Assembly (NCBI RefSeq): GCF_003968655.1
Contig: NZ_RXYK01000007.1
Location: forward strand, 24,121-88,120
Direction of reading: 5' to 3'
Length of the DNA stretch: 64,000 bases
Origin: Chlorobium phaeovibrioides
GTDB taxonomy: Bacteria; Bacteroidota; Chlorobiia; Chlorobiales; Chlorobiaceae
Part shown: positions 29,974 through 38,701 of the stretch, piece after piece
How the letters are laid out: each line of letters opens with the position of its first letter
How positions within the stretch are numbered: the stretch's first letter is position 1
Position numbers and translations under genes: made by a program
Notes under the pieces: generated by a model
The model's database searches: none
Told to the model about the DNA's origin: nothing
What the model saw: the letters and a program-made list of their open reading frames with translations, nothing else

Positions 29974-31320
29974 ATGAAGCACGAGAAAGGAAGGTCGTTT
30001 TACATCCACACCTTCGGTTGCCAGATGAACCAGGCGGATTCCGCCATCATCACCGCCATACTCATGGACGGGGGATTCAGGGTTGCCGGCAGCCAAGAGG
30101 ATGCGGATATCGTGATTCTCAATACCTGCGCTGTCAGGGAGAATGCAGTTGAGCGGATTACCCACCAGCTGCAGTTTCTCCGGGGGGCAAAAAGGAGGAA
30201 GAAATCACTTCTCGTTGGTGTTGCAGGCTGTGTGCCGCAGCACCTTAAAAGAGAGATGCTGGAGATGTTTCCCGTCATTGATTTTCTCGCCGGCCCCGAT
30301 ACCTATAGAAACCTGCCCGCGCTGATAGGGGATGCTGAGGAGGGTAAACGGCCTGCAGCGCTTGAATTCAGGATTGAAGAAACATATGCGGGCATAGATC
30401 CTTTTCGCGAGGTCGGGGTTGGTGCTTTTGTTCCAGTTACGCGCGGGTGCAACAATATGTGCGCGTTCTGTGTGGTTCCCTTTACCCGTGGCCGTGAACG
30501 CAGCCAGCCTTTTTCGGCAGTCATGGATGAAGTCCGCCGTGTTGTGGAGAAAGGGTATGGTGAAATCACTCTGCTCGGTCAGAATGTGAATTCATATGCC
30601 GATCCAGAAGGGGGGAGAGACTTTGCCTCCCTGCTTCGTGCCGTCAGCAGGGAGGCTCCCGGATGCCGGATCCGCTTTACGACTTCTCATCCCAAAGATA
30701 TTTCTCCCGATCTTGTTGACGCCATAGCCGACAGTCCGAACATCTGCAACCATGTTCATCTGCCTGTCCAGTCCGGTTCCTCCCGTATGCTGCATCGGAT
30801 GAACCGCGGCCACGGCATTGACGAGTACCTGGAAACAGTTGCCCTTCTTCGCCGGCGCATTCCCGGGGTTTCGCTCACGACCGACCTCATTGCGGGTTTC
30901 TGTGGTGAGGAGGATGAGGACCATGAGGCAACCCTTGCGCTTCTGCGGGAGGTTCGTTATGACAACGCTTTCATGTTTTACTATTCACCGCGCTTTGGAA
31001 CTGCAGCATGGAAAACACTTGCGGATACGGTACCGCTTGCAGTGAAGAAGCAGAGGCTTCAGGAGATCATCGATCTTCAGCTCAGCATTTCTGCCGAATG
31101 CCTGCAGGAGGCTGTCGGTTCAGTGGTCGATGTGCTTGCCGAGTCGGAAAGCCGCCGTTCCACGGAGCAGCTGATGGGGAGGACCGGGACCAACCGTGCC
31201 GTGGTGTTTGACCGGGGCGGGGCCCGTCCGGGCGACCGGGTCAGCGTTCTCATCTCAAAAGCATCATCCGCGACACTCACCGGAGTTAACCAGGGGGTGC
31301 TCCCGGCGTTTTATTCTTGA
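29974..31320 (+). CDS. miaB: tRNA-2-methylthio-N6-dimethylallyladenosine synthase
   Basis: Radical-SAM methylthiotransferase acting on i6A37 of tRNAs. The N-terminal UPF0004 cysteines are in T-F-G-C-Q-M-N, N-T-C-A-V-R-E-N-A and A-G-C-V-P-Q; the radical-SAM site is R-G-C-N-N-M-C-A-F-C, then a TRAM domain ends the protein. About 448 aa. A TTG at 29968 could be an earlier start; ATG 29974 is preferred. It needs two [4Fe-4S] clusters, which fits the nifS-nifU genes immediately before it. Confidence 0.93.
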   Translation: MKHEKGRSFYIHTFGCQMNQADSAIITAILMDGGFRVAGSQEDADIVILNTCAVRENAVERITHQLQFLRGAKRRKKSLLVGVAGCVPQHLKREMLEMFPVIDFLAGPDTYRNLPALIGDAEEGKRPAALEFRIEETYAGIDPFREVGVGAFVPVTRGCNNMCAFCVVPFTRGRERSQPFSAVMDEVRRVVEKGYGEITLLGQNVNSYADPEGGRDFASLLRAVSREAPGCRIRFTTSHPKDISPDLVDAIADSPNICNHVHLPVQSGSSRMLHRMNRGHGIDEYLETVALLRRRIPGVSLTTDLIAGFCGEEDEDHEATLALLREVRYDNAFMFYYSPRFGTAAWKTLADTVPLAVKKQRLQEIIDLQLSISAECLQEAVGSVVDVLAESESRRSTEQLMGRTGTNRAVVFDRGGARPGDRVSVLISKASSATLTGVNQGVLPAFYS

Positions 31321-31331
31321 AGGGTATTTGA

Positions 31332-31363
31332 TTACATTGTTCAATCAGTTTTCCTCAATGTAA
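31332..31363 (+). promoter_or_regulatory. Inverted repeat upstream of bchK
   Basis: Perfect 8-bp arms TTACATTG (31332-31339) and CAATGTAA (31356-31363), 16 bases apart, lying 35-65 bases ahead of bchK. It could be an operator or a weak mRNA hairpin; no T tract follows, so it is unlikely to be a strong terminator. Confidence 0.35.
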
Positions 31364-31397
31364 CAGCCCCTTTCAGGCTCCAGGAGCGAAGTACCAC

Positions 31398-32402
31398 ATG
31401 GCAGCATCCCCGGCATCCGGATTCGTCAACAAACTCAGGGCACATCTTGAACTGCTTGATCCTGTTACCTGGATAAGTGTGTTCCCTGGTCTTGCATGCG
31501 GCGCCATGGCGTCCGGCTCAATGCAGGCAACTCCTCATGATTTTCTCATTCTGCTGGCTGTTTTTCTGATGTACGGGCCTCTCGGTACCGGTTTCAGCCA
31601 GTCGGTCAATGATTATTTCGATCTTGAGCTTGACATGGTCAATGAGCCGACCCGCCCGATTCCTTCAGGACGGCTGACCAAAAAAGAGGCGCTCTTGAAC
31701 TGCATTGTCGTGCTGCTTCTTGCCATAGGGATAGGTATCTATGTTGGTCTTGATACCGGTGGAGTGCGCGGGATGGTCATCATGGGCATGATTTTTTCTG
31801 CCCTCTTTGTTGCCTACATCTATTCCGCTCCACCTCTGAAGCTGAAAAAGAACATTTTCGCCTCCGCCCCCAGTGTCGGCTTTTCGTATGGCTTTGTCAC
31901 CTTTCTTTCGGGCAACGCCCTGTTCAGCGATATTCGTCCTGAAATCGTCTGGCTTGCAGCCCTGAACTTCTTCATGGCCGTTGCGCTGATCATACTCAAT
32001 GATTTCAAGTCGGTTGAGGGTGACCGTGAGGGTGGGCTCAAGTCGCTTCCCGTCATGATTGGTTCCAGAAACACATTTCTGGTGGCATTTGCCATTATTG
32101 ATGCGGTTTTTGCCGTTCTGACCTGGCTCTCGTTCACCTGGGGATTCACTGTGCCGATGGTGCTGGTGATTCTGGGTCTGGCAATGAATGTCTACATTCA
32201 GGCTCAGCTGCTTTTGGATCCCAAAGGGGGCATTTCGTTCATGCAGGGAGCTGTGGATGACGGTTTCGGCAATGCCATAGGAAAGAGCGATGTGCAGGAA
32301 CACAACAGCTTTCTGAGATTTCAGGTTGCCAACAATGTGCTTTTTCTCGTCAATAATCTGATCATTGCAGGTATGATCGGCATCAAGTACATGCAGGCAT
32401 AA
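31398..32402 (+). CDS. bchK: Bacteriochlorophyll c synthase (UbiA family)
   Basis: A 334-aa membrane prenyltransferase that esterifies the bacteriochlorophyllide of chlorosomes with farnesyl diphosphate. The first Asp-rich motif N-D-Y-F-D-L-E-L-D is followed by N-E-P-T-R-P-I-P-S-G, which is specific to (bacterio)chlorophyll synthases; the second is N-D-F-K-S-V-E-G-D. Some eight or nine hydrophobic segments are seen. Three paralogues exist in green sulfur bacteria (ChlG, BchG, BchK). The neighbourhood (kinase, lpxH, hisG, cruC) matches my recollection of the bchK locus of Chlorobaculum tepidum, so BchK is favoured; BchG or ChlG cannot be fully excluded. Confidence 0.8.
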   Translation: MAASPASGFVNKLRAHLELLDPVTWISVFPGLACGAMASGSMQATPHDFLILLAVFLMYGPLGTGFSQSVNDYFDLELDMVNEPTRPIPSGRLTKKEALLNCIVVLLLAIGIGIYVGLDTGGVRGMVIMGMIFSALFVAYIYSAPPLKLKKNIFASAPSVGFSYGFVTFLSGNALFSDIRPEIVWLAALNFFMAVALIILNDFKSVEGDREGGLKSLPVMIGSRNTFLVAFAIIDAVFAVLTWLSFTWGFTVPMVLVILGLAMNVYIQAQLLLDPKGGISFMQGAVDDGFGNAIGKSDVQEHNSFLRFQVANNVLFLVNNLIIAGMIGIKYMQA

Positions 32403-32430
32403 CTTTTCAATTCTGATTCAATCAAGCCCC

Positions 32431-33114
32431 ATGGATACACTTCAGCATAACGCCCTCGCAGCGCTGCTCACCTTTGTCTATGTGTTCAGCGTCCCGCCTC
32501 TCATGGATTATCTTGTGACCAGCCGCGGTCTTCCGCGCGACATCAGCCGCAAAATCACCCATATCTGCGCCGGTTCGGTCATTGTGTTTCTTCCTCTTTT
32601 CATAGACGGTGACTGGACCCAGTATCTCAATATTGCCGTTTTTGCAGTCTGGGCGCTGCTTCTCGTACAGAAAGGGCTGTTTGCCGCCGATGATGATCAG
32701 GCGGTCAAAACCATGACCCGTACTGGTGACAGGAAGGAGCTCCTGCGTGGCACGCTCTACTTCGTGGTGGTGGCAATGATCTGCGGCACCCTGTACTACA
32801 AACAGTTCGAGGGGGTTCTGGCCATGGCCATACTTGGTTGGGGAGATGGTCTTGCGCCTATTGTCGGGACACGCCTTGGAAAAATAAAGTACGAGGTTCT
32901 GAGCCCCAAGACGGTGGAGGGCAGTCTTGCATTTTTCGCGGGAGCTGCAGGGGCGGGCCTTTTCTTTGTGCAGCTGATTGTTCCCGAGGCGTTTGACGCC
33001 GGCAGAATCATTCTGATTGCCCTGATTGCGACTGTGGTTGAAGGGGTGAGCCCCCGTGAGGTCGACAATATTGCCATACCCGTTACTGTCATTGCAGCGG
33101 CCAGCTTCCTGTAA
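32431..33114 (+). CDS. Phytol/dolichol-kinase-like CTP-dependent prenyl alcohol kinase
   Basis: A 227-aa integral membrane protein of the SEC59/VTE5/CDP-diglyceride-synthase-like family. A hydrophobic N-terminus with S-R-K-I-T-H-I-C-A-G and the C-terminal G-W-G-D-G-L-A-P-I-V-G, K-T-V-E-G-S and V-E-G-V-S-P motifs mark the kinase family. It starts 28 bases after bchK. A role in re-phosphorylating free farnesol or phytol for pigment tails is inferred from the context; the substrate is not known. Confidence 0.75.
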   Translation: MDTLQHNALAALLTFVYVFSVPPLMDYLVTSRGLPRDISRKITHICAGSVIVFLPLFIDGDWTQYLNIAVFAVWALLLVQKGLFAADDDQAVKTMTRTGDRKELLRGTLYFVVVAMICGTLYYKQFEGVLAMAILGWGDGLAPIVGTRLGKIKYEVLSPKTVEGSLAFFAGAAGAGLFFVQLIVPEAFDAGRIILIALIATVVEGVSPREVDNIAIPVTVIAAASFL

Positions 33115-33138
33115 CATAAACTTCTGAACAGGCAGTCG

Positions 33139-33876
33139 ATGGCGGCCATCTATTTCATCAGCGATATTCATCTCGGTCTTCAGGACGAAGGGGAGGAGCG
33201 CCGGAAACTCGAAGGGCTCAGGCGCCTTTTTGCTGCCCTCAGGGAGGGAGACTCCCTCTACATGCTTGGTGATGTGTTTGATTACTGGATGGAGTTCCGC
33301 CAAGTGATTCCGAAGGGCTTTACCGGTTTTTTCTGTCTCCTTTTGGAACTTTCGAACCGGGGGGTCAGGGTAACCTATCTGCCGGGCAACCATGATTTTT
33401 ATCTTGGTTCTTTTTTTGATCGTGAGCTCGGAGTCAGAACCATTGATACCGTTGACGGACCTCTTTCATTTGAGTTTGAGGGGCGGCGGTTTATTGTTGC
33501 TCATGGAGATGGTCTTGGTGAGGGTGACGGGGGGTACAAGTTTTTTGCACGCTTTGTGAGGAACCGGTTCAATCTTGGTCTGTTGACCGGATTTCATCCG
33601 GATCTGGCAGTCGGTCTGATGAAATGGCTTTCCCGGCTCAGCCGCACCCATAAGCCCCAAAGCCGGGTGATGGAGACGGACAGGCTGCTGGAGTATGCCC
33701 TGTCGCTCGAACGGCAGCAGGAGTTTGATTATTTTCTCTGCGGTCACAACCATTCAGGCGGCAAAAAGGAGCTGAGGCGGAAGGGGGCGTACTATGTCAA
33801 CCTTGGTTCATGGATTGAGGGAGGGACGCCTTACGGGGTATTTGAGCATGGAGTTTTTCAACTGAAGGAGTCATAA
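33139..33876 (+). CDS. lpxH: UDP-2,3-diacylglucosamine hydrolase
   Basis: Cleaves UDP-2,3-diacylglucosamine to lipid X in lipid A synthesis. A metallophosphoesterase of 245 aa with [27 protein letters not shown] and C-G-H-N-H-S-G, all five metal-ligand motifs. The hydrophobic insert needed for membrane contact is modest. Begins 24 bases after the kinase gene and ends 16 bases before hisG, so it is part of the bchK-to-hisG transcript. Confidence 0.88.
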   Translation: MAAIYFISDIHLGLQDEGEERRKLEGLRRLFAALREGDSLYMLGDVFDYWMEFRQVIPKGFTGFFCLLLELSNRGVRVTYLPGNHDFYLGSFFDRELGVRTIDTVDGPLSFEFEGRRFIVAHGDGLGEGDGGYKFFARFVRNRFNLGLLTGFHPDLAVGLMKWLSRLSRTHKPQSRVMETDRLLEYALSLERQQEFDYFLCGHNHSGGKKELRRKGAYYVNLGSWIEGGTPYGVFEHGVFQLKES

Positions 33877-33892
33877 CGCTAAACAGGATACA

Positions 33893-34777
33893 ATGAGCAA
33901 TTCAAACAGGGTGCTGAAATTGGGACTGCCGAAAGGAAGTCTGCAGGATTCAACAATAGAGCTTTTCGGTAATGCCGGGTTTCATTTTTCTGTCCAGAGC
34001 CGGTCATATTTTCCCTCAATTGATGATGATGAACTGGAAGCCATTCTCATCAGGGCGCAGGAGATGGCACATTATGTAGAGCTTGGTGCTTTTGATGTTG
34101 GTCTGACCGGAAAGGACTGGATCATTGAGACAGGAGCCGATGTGGTTGAGGTTGCGGATCTTGTGTATTCAAAAGCCTCCATGCGGCCTGTGCGCTGGGT
34201 GCTTGCGGTTCCGGAAAATTCACCGATCAAGACGGTGAAGGATCTTGAAGGAAAGCACATTGCCACCGAGGTGGTAAACATTACCAGGAAGTATCTTGAG
34301 TCGAATGGGGTGACGGCTGCCGTTGAGTTCAGCTGGGGTGCTACAGAGGTTAAACCCCCTGACCTTGCCGACGCCATTGTGGAGGTGACGGAAACCGGAT
34401 CCTCACTTCGGGCAAACAAGCTGCGAATTGTTGAAACCATTCTTGAGTCGAACACCAAGCTGATTGCAAACAAAAGCTCGTGGGACGATCCATGGAAGCG
34501 GGAGAAAATCGAGAGCATGGCGCTGATGCTCCAGGGGGCAATCAATGCCCAGGGCAAGGTGGGGCTGAAAATGAATGCCCCGGAATCTGCTCTTGAGGCC
34601 ATTACCGCAATGATTCCCGCACTTCGTCAGCCGACGGTTTCCCATCTTGCCCATAACCAGTGGGTCGCTCTTGAGGTTATTGTTTTGGAAAGAGAGGTCC
34701 GCAAGCTTATCCCGGAGCTGAAAAAAGCCGGTGCCGAGGGTATTTTCGAGTACGACATCAACAAGCTGATCAACTGA
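33893..34777 (+). CDS. hisG: ATP phosphoribosyltransferase, long form
   Basis: First step of histidine synthesis. The 294-aa length shows the HisG_L form with a C-terminal regulatory (ACT-like) domain, so no HisZ is needed. Motifs: L-G-L-P-K-G-S-L at the start, D-V-G-L-T-G-K-D, and the phosphoribosyl-binding [14 protein letters not shown]. The C-terminal domain ends [12 protein letters not shown]. Sits alone from other his genes, in a pigment/lipid gene run. Confidence 0.93.
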   Translation: MSNSNRVLKLGLPKGSLQDSTIELFGNAGFHFSVQSRSYFPSIDDDELEAILIRAQEMAHYVELGAFDVGLTGKDWIIETGADVVEVADLVYSKASMRPVRWVLAVPENSPIKTVKDLEGKHIATEVVNITRKYLESNGVTAAVEFSWGATEVKPPDLADAIVEVTETGSSLRANKLRIVETILESNTKLIANKSSWDDPWKREKIESMALMLQGAINAQGKVGLKMNAPESALEAITAMIPALRQPTVSHLAHNQWVALEVIVLEREVRKLIPELKKAGAEGIFEYDINKLIN

Positions 34778-34792
34778 GTATCGGCATTTCCT

Positions 34793-34830
34793 CCGGGCTT
34801 TCGCTTCCCCTTTTGGCAGCGGGAGCCCGG
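34793..34830 (+). terminator. Hairpin between hisG and cruC
   Basis: Outer 7-bp stem CCGGGCT/AGCCCGG and inner CGCT/AGCG; no T tract directly after. It may attenuate transcription into cruC. Confidence 0.4.
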
Positions 34831-34867
34831 GGTTTCCCAGGGAGCGCACTTTTTCTTTTTACCGTCC

Positions 34868-36016
34868 ATGCTTCTCTTCTATCAGCTTCTGGTTCTCGGT
34901 GTTCTCATTGTGCTGTGGGCCATACTGATTTCCAATCTCATTGAACTTCGTCCTCTCCCTCAGGTCATGGAGGGTAGAGAGGGTGCCGGTCCGATGGTAT
35001 CGGTTCTTGTTCCCGCCCGTAACGAAGAGGATACCATTGCACGCTGCATTGCCTCGCTGGAGCGGCAGCAATACCCCGAGTTTGAAATTCTCATTCTGGA
35101 TGACGGATCAACCGACCGTACGGCGGAGATTCTTCGTCGGCTGGAAAAAGAAGGCGGGGGACGGGTCCGCATATTCTCCGGAAAGCCGCTGCCGCAGGGG
35201 TGGCATGGAAAGAGCTGGGCATGTTTTCAGCTTGCAGGTGAGGCCCGTGGCGATATGTTTCTTTTTACCGATGCCGATACGGCGCACGGACCCGATTCGA
35301 TTGCCCGCTCGGTGAGGGGGATTGAGGAATCAGGGGCTGACATGCTTTCACTGACTCCTTTTCAGGAACTTGGTTCATTCTGGGAAAAGGTTGTTGTTCC
35401 TATGGTCTATGTCATTCTTGTCTCCCTCTTGCCGATTCGGCTTGTCAAGAGCAGCCGGCAGCCCTCGTTCTGTTTTGCCAACGGTCAGTTCATTCTTTTC
35501 CGTCGGGAGTTTTATTCCCGCATGGGAGGGCATGAGGCAGTTCGGCGGGACCTGGTTGAGGATGTCTGGCTCTGCATGAAGGCAAAGTCACTTGGTGGGC
35601 GTGTTGCGGCTTATAATGGAACTGATGTGGTTAGCTGCAGGATGTACCGGAATTTCCGGGAGGTGTGGGCGGGGTTCTCCAAAAATCTTTTTGCCGGCCT
35701 GAGCTACAGCATACCGGGTCTCGTCGTCATGATTGTTTTTACCCTGATGCTTTTCGTTGTGCCCTGGATAGTTATGTTCTCTTCCATGGCGGCAGGTTCA
35801 TTCGGGCTCGTGGAGTTTCAGCTTCCGCTCCTTCAGATTGCCCTGGTGCTGCTCTGTCGCGTGCTGATAGCATTCCGGTTCCGTCAGTCCGCCGTTTTTG
35901 CGCTTCTTGATCCGCTTGCCCGGCTGGTGCTGGTTGCCATTGCTCTGAATTCTTTCCGACTTATGGCGTGGAGTGGCGGGGCTGTATGGAAAGGACGGCA
36001 GTATAAATTTTCGTAA
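34868..36016 (+). CDS. cruC: Chlorobactene glucosyltransferase (GT2 family)
   Basis: A 382-aa membrane-attached GT2 enzyme. An N-terminal membrane anchor (residues 3-25), a GT-A domain with S-V-L-V-P-A-R-N-E-E, D-D-G-S-T-D-R-T, F-T-D-A-D-T and a final acidic motif (R-D-L-V-E-D-V-W), then three hydrophobic helices at the C-terminus. In Chlorobaculum tepidum the enzyme adding glucose to hydroxychlorobactene is CruC, and its locus lies a few genes from bchK; order and size agree here. HpnB-type or other polyprenyl glycosyltransferases are the alternative. Confidence 0.72.
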   Translation: MLLFYQLLVLGVLIVLWAILISNLIELRPLPQVMEGREGAGPMVSVLVPARNEEDTIARCIASLERQQYPEFEILILDDGSTDRTAEILRRLEKEGGGRVRIFSGKPLPQGWHGKSWACFQLAGEARGDMFLFTDADTAHGPDSIARSVRGIEESGADMLSLTPFQELGSFWEKVVVPMVYVILVSLLPIRLVKSSRQPSFCFANGQFILFRREFYSRMGGHEAVRRDLVEDVWLCMKAKSLGGRVAAYNGTDVVSCRMYRNFREVWAGFSKNLFAGLSYSIPGLVVMIVFTLMLFVVPWIVMFSSMAAGSFGLVEFQLPLLQIALVLLCRVLIAFRFRQSAVFALLDPLARLVLVAIALNSFRLMAWSGGAVWKGRQYKFS

Positions 36017-36067
36017 CGGGCGTGTGTTTGGGTGAAGGGGATAATTTTTTTTAAATTCTACAGATAT

Positions 36068-36114
36068 TTTTGTGCACGGGCAGGCTCGTGAGGAGTTGAG
36101 GCGTTTTGTGCACG
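36068..36114 (+). repeat. Two direct repeats upstream of the WD40 gene
   Basis: TTTTGTGCACG occurs at 36068-36078 and at 36104-36114, 36 bases apart, holding a palindromic GTGCAC core. The second copy lies 22 bases before the ATG. Could be operator sites; unproven. Confidence 0.4.
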
Positions 36115-36135
36115 CAATAATTAAATGAACGCATC

Positions 36136-37095
36136 ATGGGATTTCTGTCAAAAATTTTTGGAAAAAAAGAAGAGGAGCTGGTATTCCCGAAGGTTAAGGA
36201 AGATGAGAATCTCAAGGCAACGCTTGAAGGCCATCTTGACAGGGTTCTCGGTGTGCGTTTCAGTGCCGATGGCACAAAGATTGCCAGTGGCGGTTTTGAT
36301 GAACTGGTCATGCTGTGGGATGTAGCTTCAGGGTCGGTAATACACACCATGAAGGGCCATGAAACCTGGGTTGAGTGTATTGACTATAGCCGTGACGGCA
36401 GATGGATTGCCAGCGGAAGCACAGACAGCACTGTCAGGATATGGGATGCTGCCGCCGGCACATGCAGCCATGTGTGTAAAGGGCACGATACTGCTGTTCG
36501 CATGGTGTCGTTCAGCCCAGACAGTAAAACAGTGGCCAGTTGCTCGCGTGATACAACCATACGGCTCTGGGAAGTTGAGACCGGCAAAGAGAAGGCGCTG
36601 TTTCAGGGGCACAAATCATATATCGAGTGCCTTGCCTTCAGTCACGATGGTACAAAAATCGTCAGCTGCGGCGAGGAACCAGTTGTCAAGGTTTGGGATG
36701 TGGCAACAGGAAAAAATAGTGCAAATTATGAGACCGGTGACAAGCTTTCGCATACGGTCGCCTTCAGTCCCGATGACCGGTTTATTGCTTTTGGCGGGCG
36801 TGACGCAAAGGTGAGGATTCTTGATGCAGCCAACGGCAGCGTTGTGCATGTACTTGAAGCCCACCAGGATGCGGTTCGCGGACTCTGTTTCAGCCCTGAT
36901 GGCGCAATGATTGCCAGCGCGGCAAATGATGAGTCGGTAAGGCTTTGGGATACTGCCTCGGGTAAACTGCTCCATACCTATCGGGGCCATGTGCTTGAGG
37001 TACAGTCTGTGGATATTTCTCCCGACGGAAAGACCATTGTCAGCGGAAGTGACGACAGGAAAATCAAGATATGGGGAATTACAACGACTGCCTGA
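36136..37095 (+). CDS. WD40-repeat protein
   Basis: A 319-aa cytoplasmic protein. After a short lead (M-G-F-L-S-K-I-F-G-K-K) there are seven repeats of about 42 aa, each with a G-H start, an S-x-D-G turn and a W-D or W-E end (for example G-H-E-T-W-V, S-T-D-S-T-V-R-I-W-D), enough for one closed seven-bladed propeller. No enzyme domain is attached. Likely a binding platform of unknown partner. WD40 proteins are infrequent in bacteria. A strong terminator follows. Confidence 0.88.
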   Translation: MGFLSKIFGKKEEELVFPKVKEDENLKATLEGHLDRVLGVRFSADGTKIASGGFDELVMLWDVASGSVIHTMKGHETWVECIDYSRDGRWIASGSTDSTVRIWDAAAGTCSHVCKGHDTAVRMVSFSPDSKTVASCSRDTTIRLWEVETGKEKALFQGHKSYIECLAFSHDGTKIVSCGEEPVVKVWDVATGKNSANYETGDKLSHTVAFSPDDRFIAFGGRDAKVRILDAANGSVVHVLEAHQDAVRGLCFSPDGAMIASAANDESVRLWDTASGKLLHTYRGHVLEVQSVDISPDGKTIVSGSDDRKIKIWGITTTA

Positions 37096-37107
37096 GTCGT
37101 CATTTTT

Positions 37108-37140
37108 CGGCTCCGGGACGCTTCCCGGGGCTGTTTTTTT
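37108..37140 (+). terminator. Intrinsic terminator after the WD40 gene
   Basis: An 11-bp stem (two G-T wobbles) with a CGCT loop at 37108-37133, followed by seven T residues. Confidence 0.82.
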
Positions 37141-37284
37141 GCATTTTTTGCTTTAAAAAGCAGTGCAAACTGCAAATCCCGCTTTTGGATTCACTGGAGA
37201 GTGAGTACATTATGTATAAGGGTGCAAATAAAGTGCGTCTTAAGGCAATGCCGGATCTCCCGGAAAACATAATAAGAGAACATA

Positions 37285-37494
37285 ATGGAAAATCAGGTTG
37301 AAGGAACGGTAAAGTGGTTTAACGAGGAAAAAGGATACGGCTTTATCCAGCAGAGCGAAGGTAAGGATGTGTTTGTGCATTACAGTGCAATCAACGGGTC
37401 CGGACGGAAAACCCTTGTAGAAGGGCAGAAGGTCACCATGGAGGTGTCTCAGGGCGATAAGGGGCTTCAGGCAGGAAATGTAACTCCTCTCTGA
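37285..37494 (+). CDS. Cold-shock domain protein
   Basis: A 69-aa single-domain RNA-chaperone of the CspA type. RNP1 is K-G-Y-G-F-I and RNP2 is D-V-F-V-H-Y; the start V-E-G-T-V-K-W-F-N is the usual one. The roughly 145 bases between the terminator and the ATG would make a long leader, typical of csp genes, but no cold box was identified by eye. Confidence 0.95.
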   Translation: MENQVEGTVKWFNEEKGYGFIQQSEGKDVFVHYSAINGSGRKTLVEGQKVTMEVSQGDKGLQAGNVTPL

Positions 37495-37670
37495 GACGGC
37501 TTTCTTTCCCTGCATCAGTTTCCCCCTATCAGTCATAATCACAACAGGCGATGGCCAAGGCCGTTGCCCAGCGTGAGCTTTATTTCGGCTCTCTGTCAGG
37601 CAGCTTTGGTGAGCCTGCCTGTTATGCTGCCGGCCAAAGTCCCTGTGGCTTAAAACGCCAGGTGAAGACC

Positions 37671-38276
37671 ATGGGCATTATTCTTCTTGATATCGGCAAT
37701 GTTATGGTGCGCGTTGATTTTGACGCGTTCAGCAGCGCTGTTGCCGTTCCGGGCGACGGGGTTTCTCATGAAATTTTCAACAGATATTGCACAGGCTCAC
37801 TTAAGAGCCAGCTTGACAGGGGTTTGCTTGACCCTGCGGTATTCATTGACCGTATGGCTGAGGACCCTCTTGTCAGGCCGATGCCCCGCCAGGAGCTGGT
37901 AAGGGCGTGGCAGGAGATATTTTTCCCGCTGGAAGGAGCTCAGGAGGGAGTGAGGGCTCTTGAGCAGGAGCACCGCCATTGGATTATGAGTGATACTGAC
38001 CCACTGCATTTTGACTCTCTTTTGCGTACGGTTCCTCATCTTGCCAACCATGAACGCTACTATCTGTCTTTCAGGCATGGAAGCTTGAAAAGCAGTAATG
38101 AGGCGTTTCGGCATGTGTTGACGGACAGTGGTGTTCATCCGGACCAGCTGCTTCTTATAGATGACAGACAGGAAAATTGTGATTCAGCTGCCCATGAGGG
38201 CATTGGGAGCGTCCTGTTCTCCTCATGGCCGGAAACACTGTTGGCTGTGCAGAACTTCTCCCCTTCACGGCCATGA
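37671..38276 (+). CDS. HAD-superfamily hydrolase
   Basis: A 201-aa protein of the HAD subfamily close to YihX and alpha-haloacid phosphatases. Motif I is L-L-D-I-G-N-V-M-V, with the nucleophile Asp but a Gly in place of the usual acid/base Asp, a pattern seen in this subgroup. Motif II is I-M-S-D-T-D and motif III/IV is L-L-I-D-D-R-Q-E-N. The open frame reaches up to 37551, but the catalytic strand begins only at M 37671. Substrate unknown; its stop overlaps the arfB start. Confidence 0.8.
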   Translation: MGIILLDIGNVMVRVDFDAFSSAVAVPGDGVSHEIFNRYCTGSLKSQLDRGLLDPAVFIDRMAEDPLVRPMPRQELVRAWQEIFFPLEGAQEGVRALEQEHRHWIMSDTDPLHFDSLLRTVPHLANHERYYLSFRHGSLKSSNEAFRHVLTDSGVHPDQLLLIDDRQENCDSAAHEGIGSVLFSSWPETLLAVQNFSPSRP

Positions 38277-38692
38277 ACAGCGGAGCTGCAGGAAGAGTGT
38301 CCGTCTCACCCGATGAAGTGGTTTTCAGTTTCATGCGCTCGTCCGGTGCGGGTGGTCAGAATGTCAACAAGGTGGAGACTGCCGTTCATCTTTCGTTTGA
38401 TATTGCGGCCTCTTCGCTTCCCGAACGCGTTAAAACGCGCCTGCTTGCCGGCAGTGACCGCAGGATATCGAAAGGGGGAGTGCTGGGAATCAAGGCGCAA
38501 CGGTTCCGGTCACAGGAAAAAAACCGGGAGGACGCTTTTTTTCGTCTTCAGTCGCTTGTTGATGCGGCAGCTGTTGAGCCGGTCATCAGGCGACCTACCA
38601 GACCTAAGCGAAGTGCAGGCGTGAAACGGCTTGAGCAGAAGGGCCGGCTGAAGAGGAAAAAAATGCTGCGGGGTCGTGTTGAGCCCGAATAA
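38273..38692 (+). CDS. arfB: Alternative ribosome-rescue factor, peptidyl-tRNA hydrolase ArfB-like
   Basis: A 139-aa release-factor-like protein. The catalytic G-G-Q is in S-S-G-A-G-G-Q-N-V-N-K, and the tail is very basic (K-R-L-E-Q-K-G-R-L-K-R-K-K), as in ArfB/YaeJ where it enters the empty mRNA channel of stalled ribosomes. The start at 38273 overlaps the HAD gene by four bases (ATGA). Confidence 0.9.
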   Translation: MNSGAAGRVSVSPDEVVFSFMRSSGAGGQNVNKVETAVHLSFDIAASSLPERVKTRLLAGSDRRISKGGVLGIKAQRFRSQEKNREDAFFRLQSLVDAAAVEPVIRRPTRPKRSAGVKRLEQKGRLKRKKMLRGRVEPE

Positions 38693-38701
38693 GCATCTTC
38701 G

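Noticed and set aside
29974..31320. MiaB as a RimO-type methylthiotransferase
   Set aside because: Overall wording fits MiaB (T-F-G-C-Q-M-N start and A-F-C-V-V-P-F-T-R-G); RimO differs in this region.
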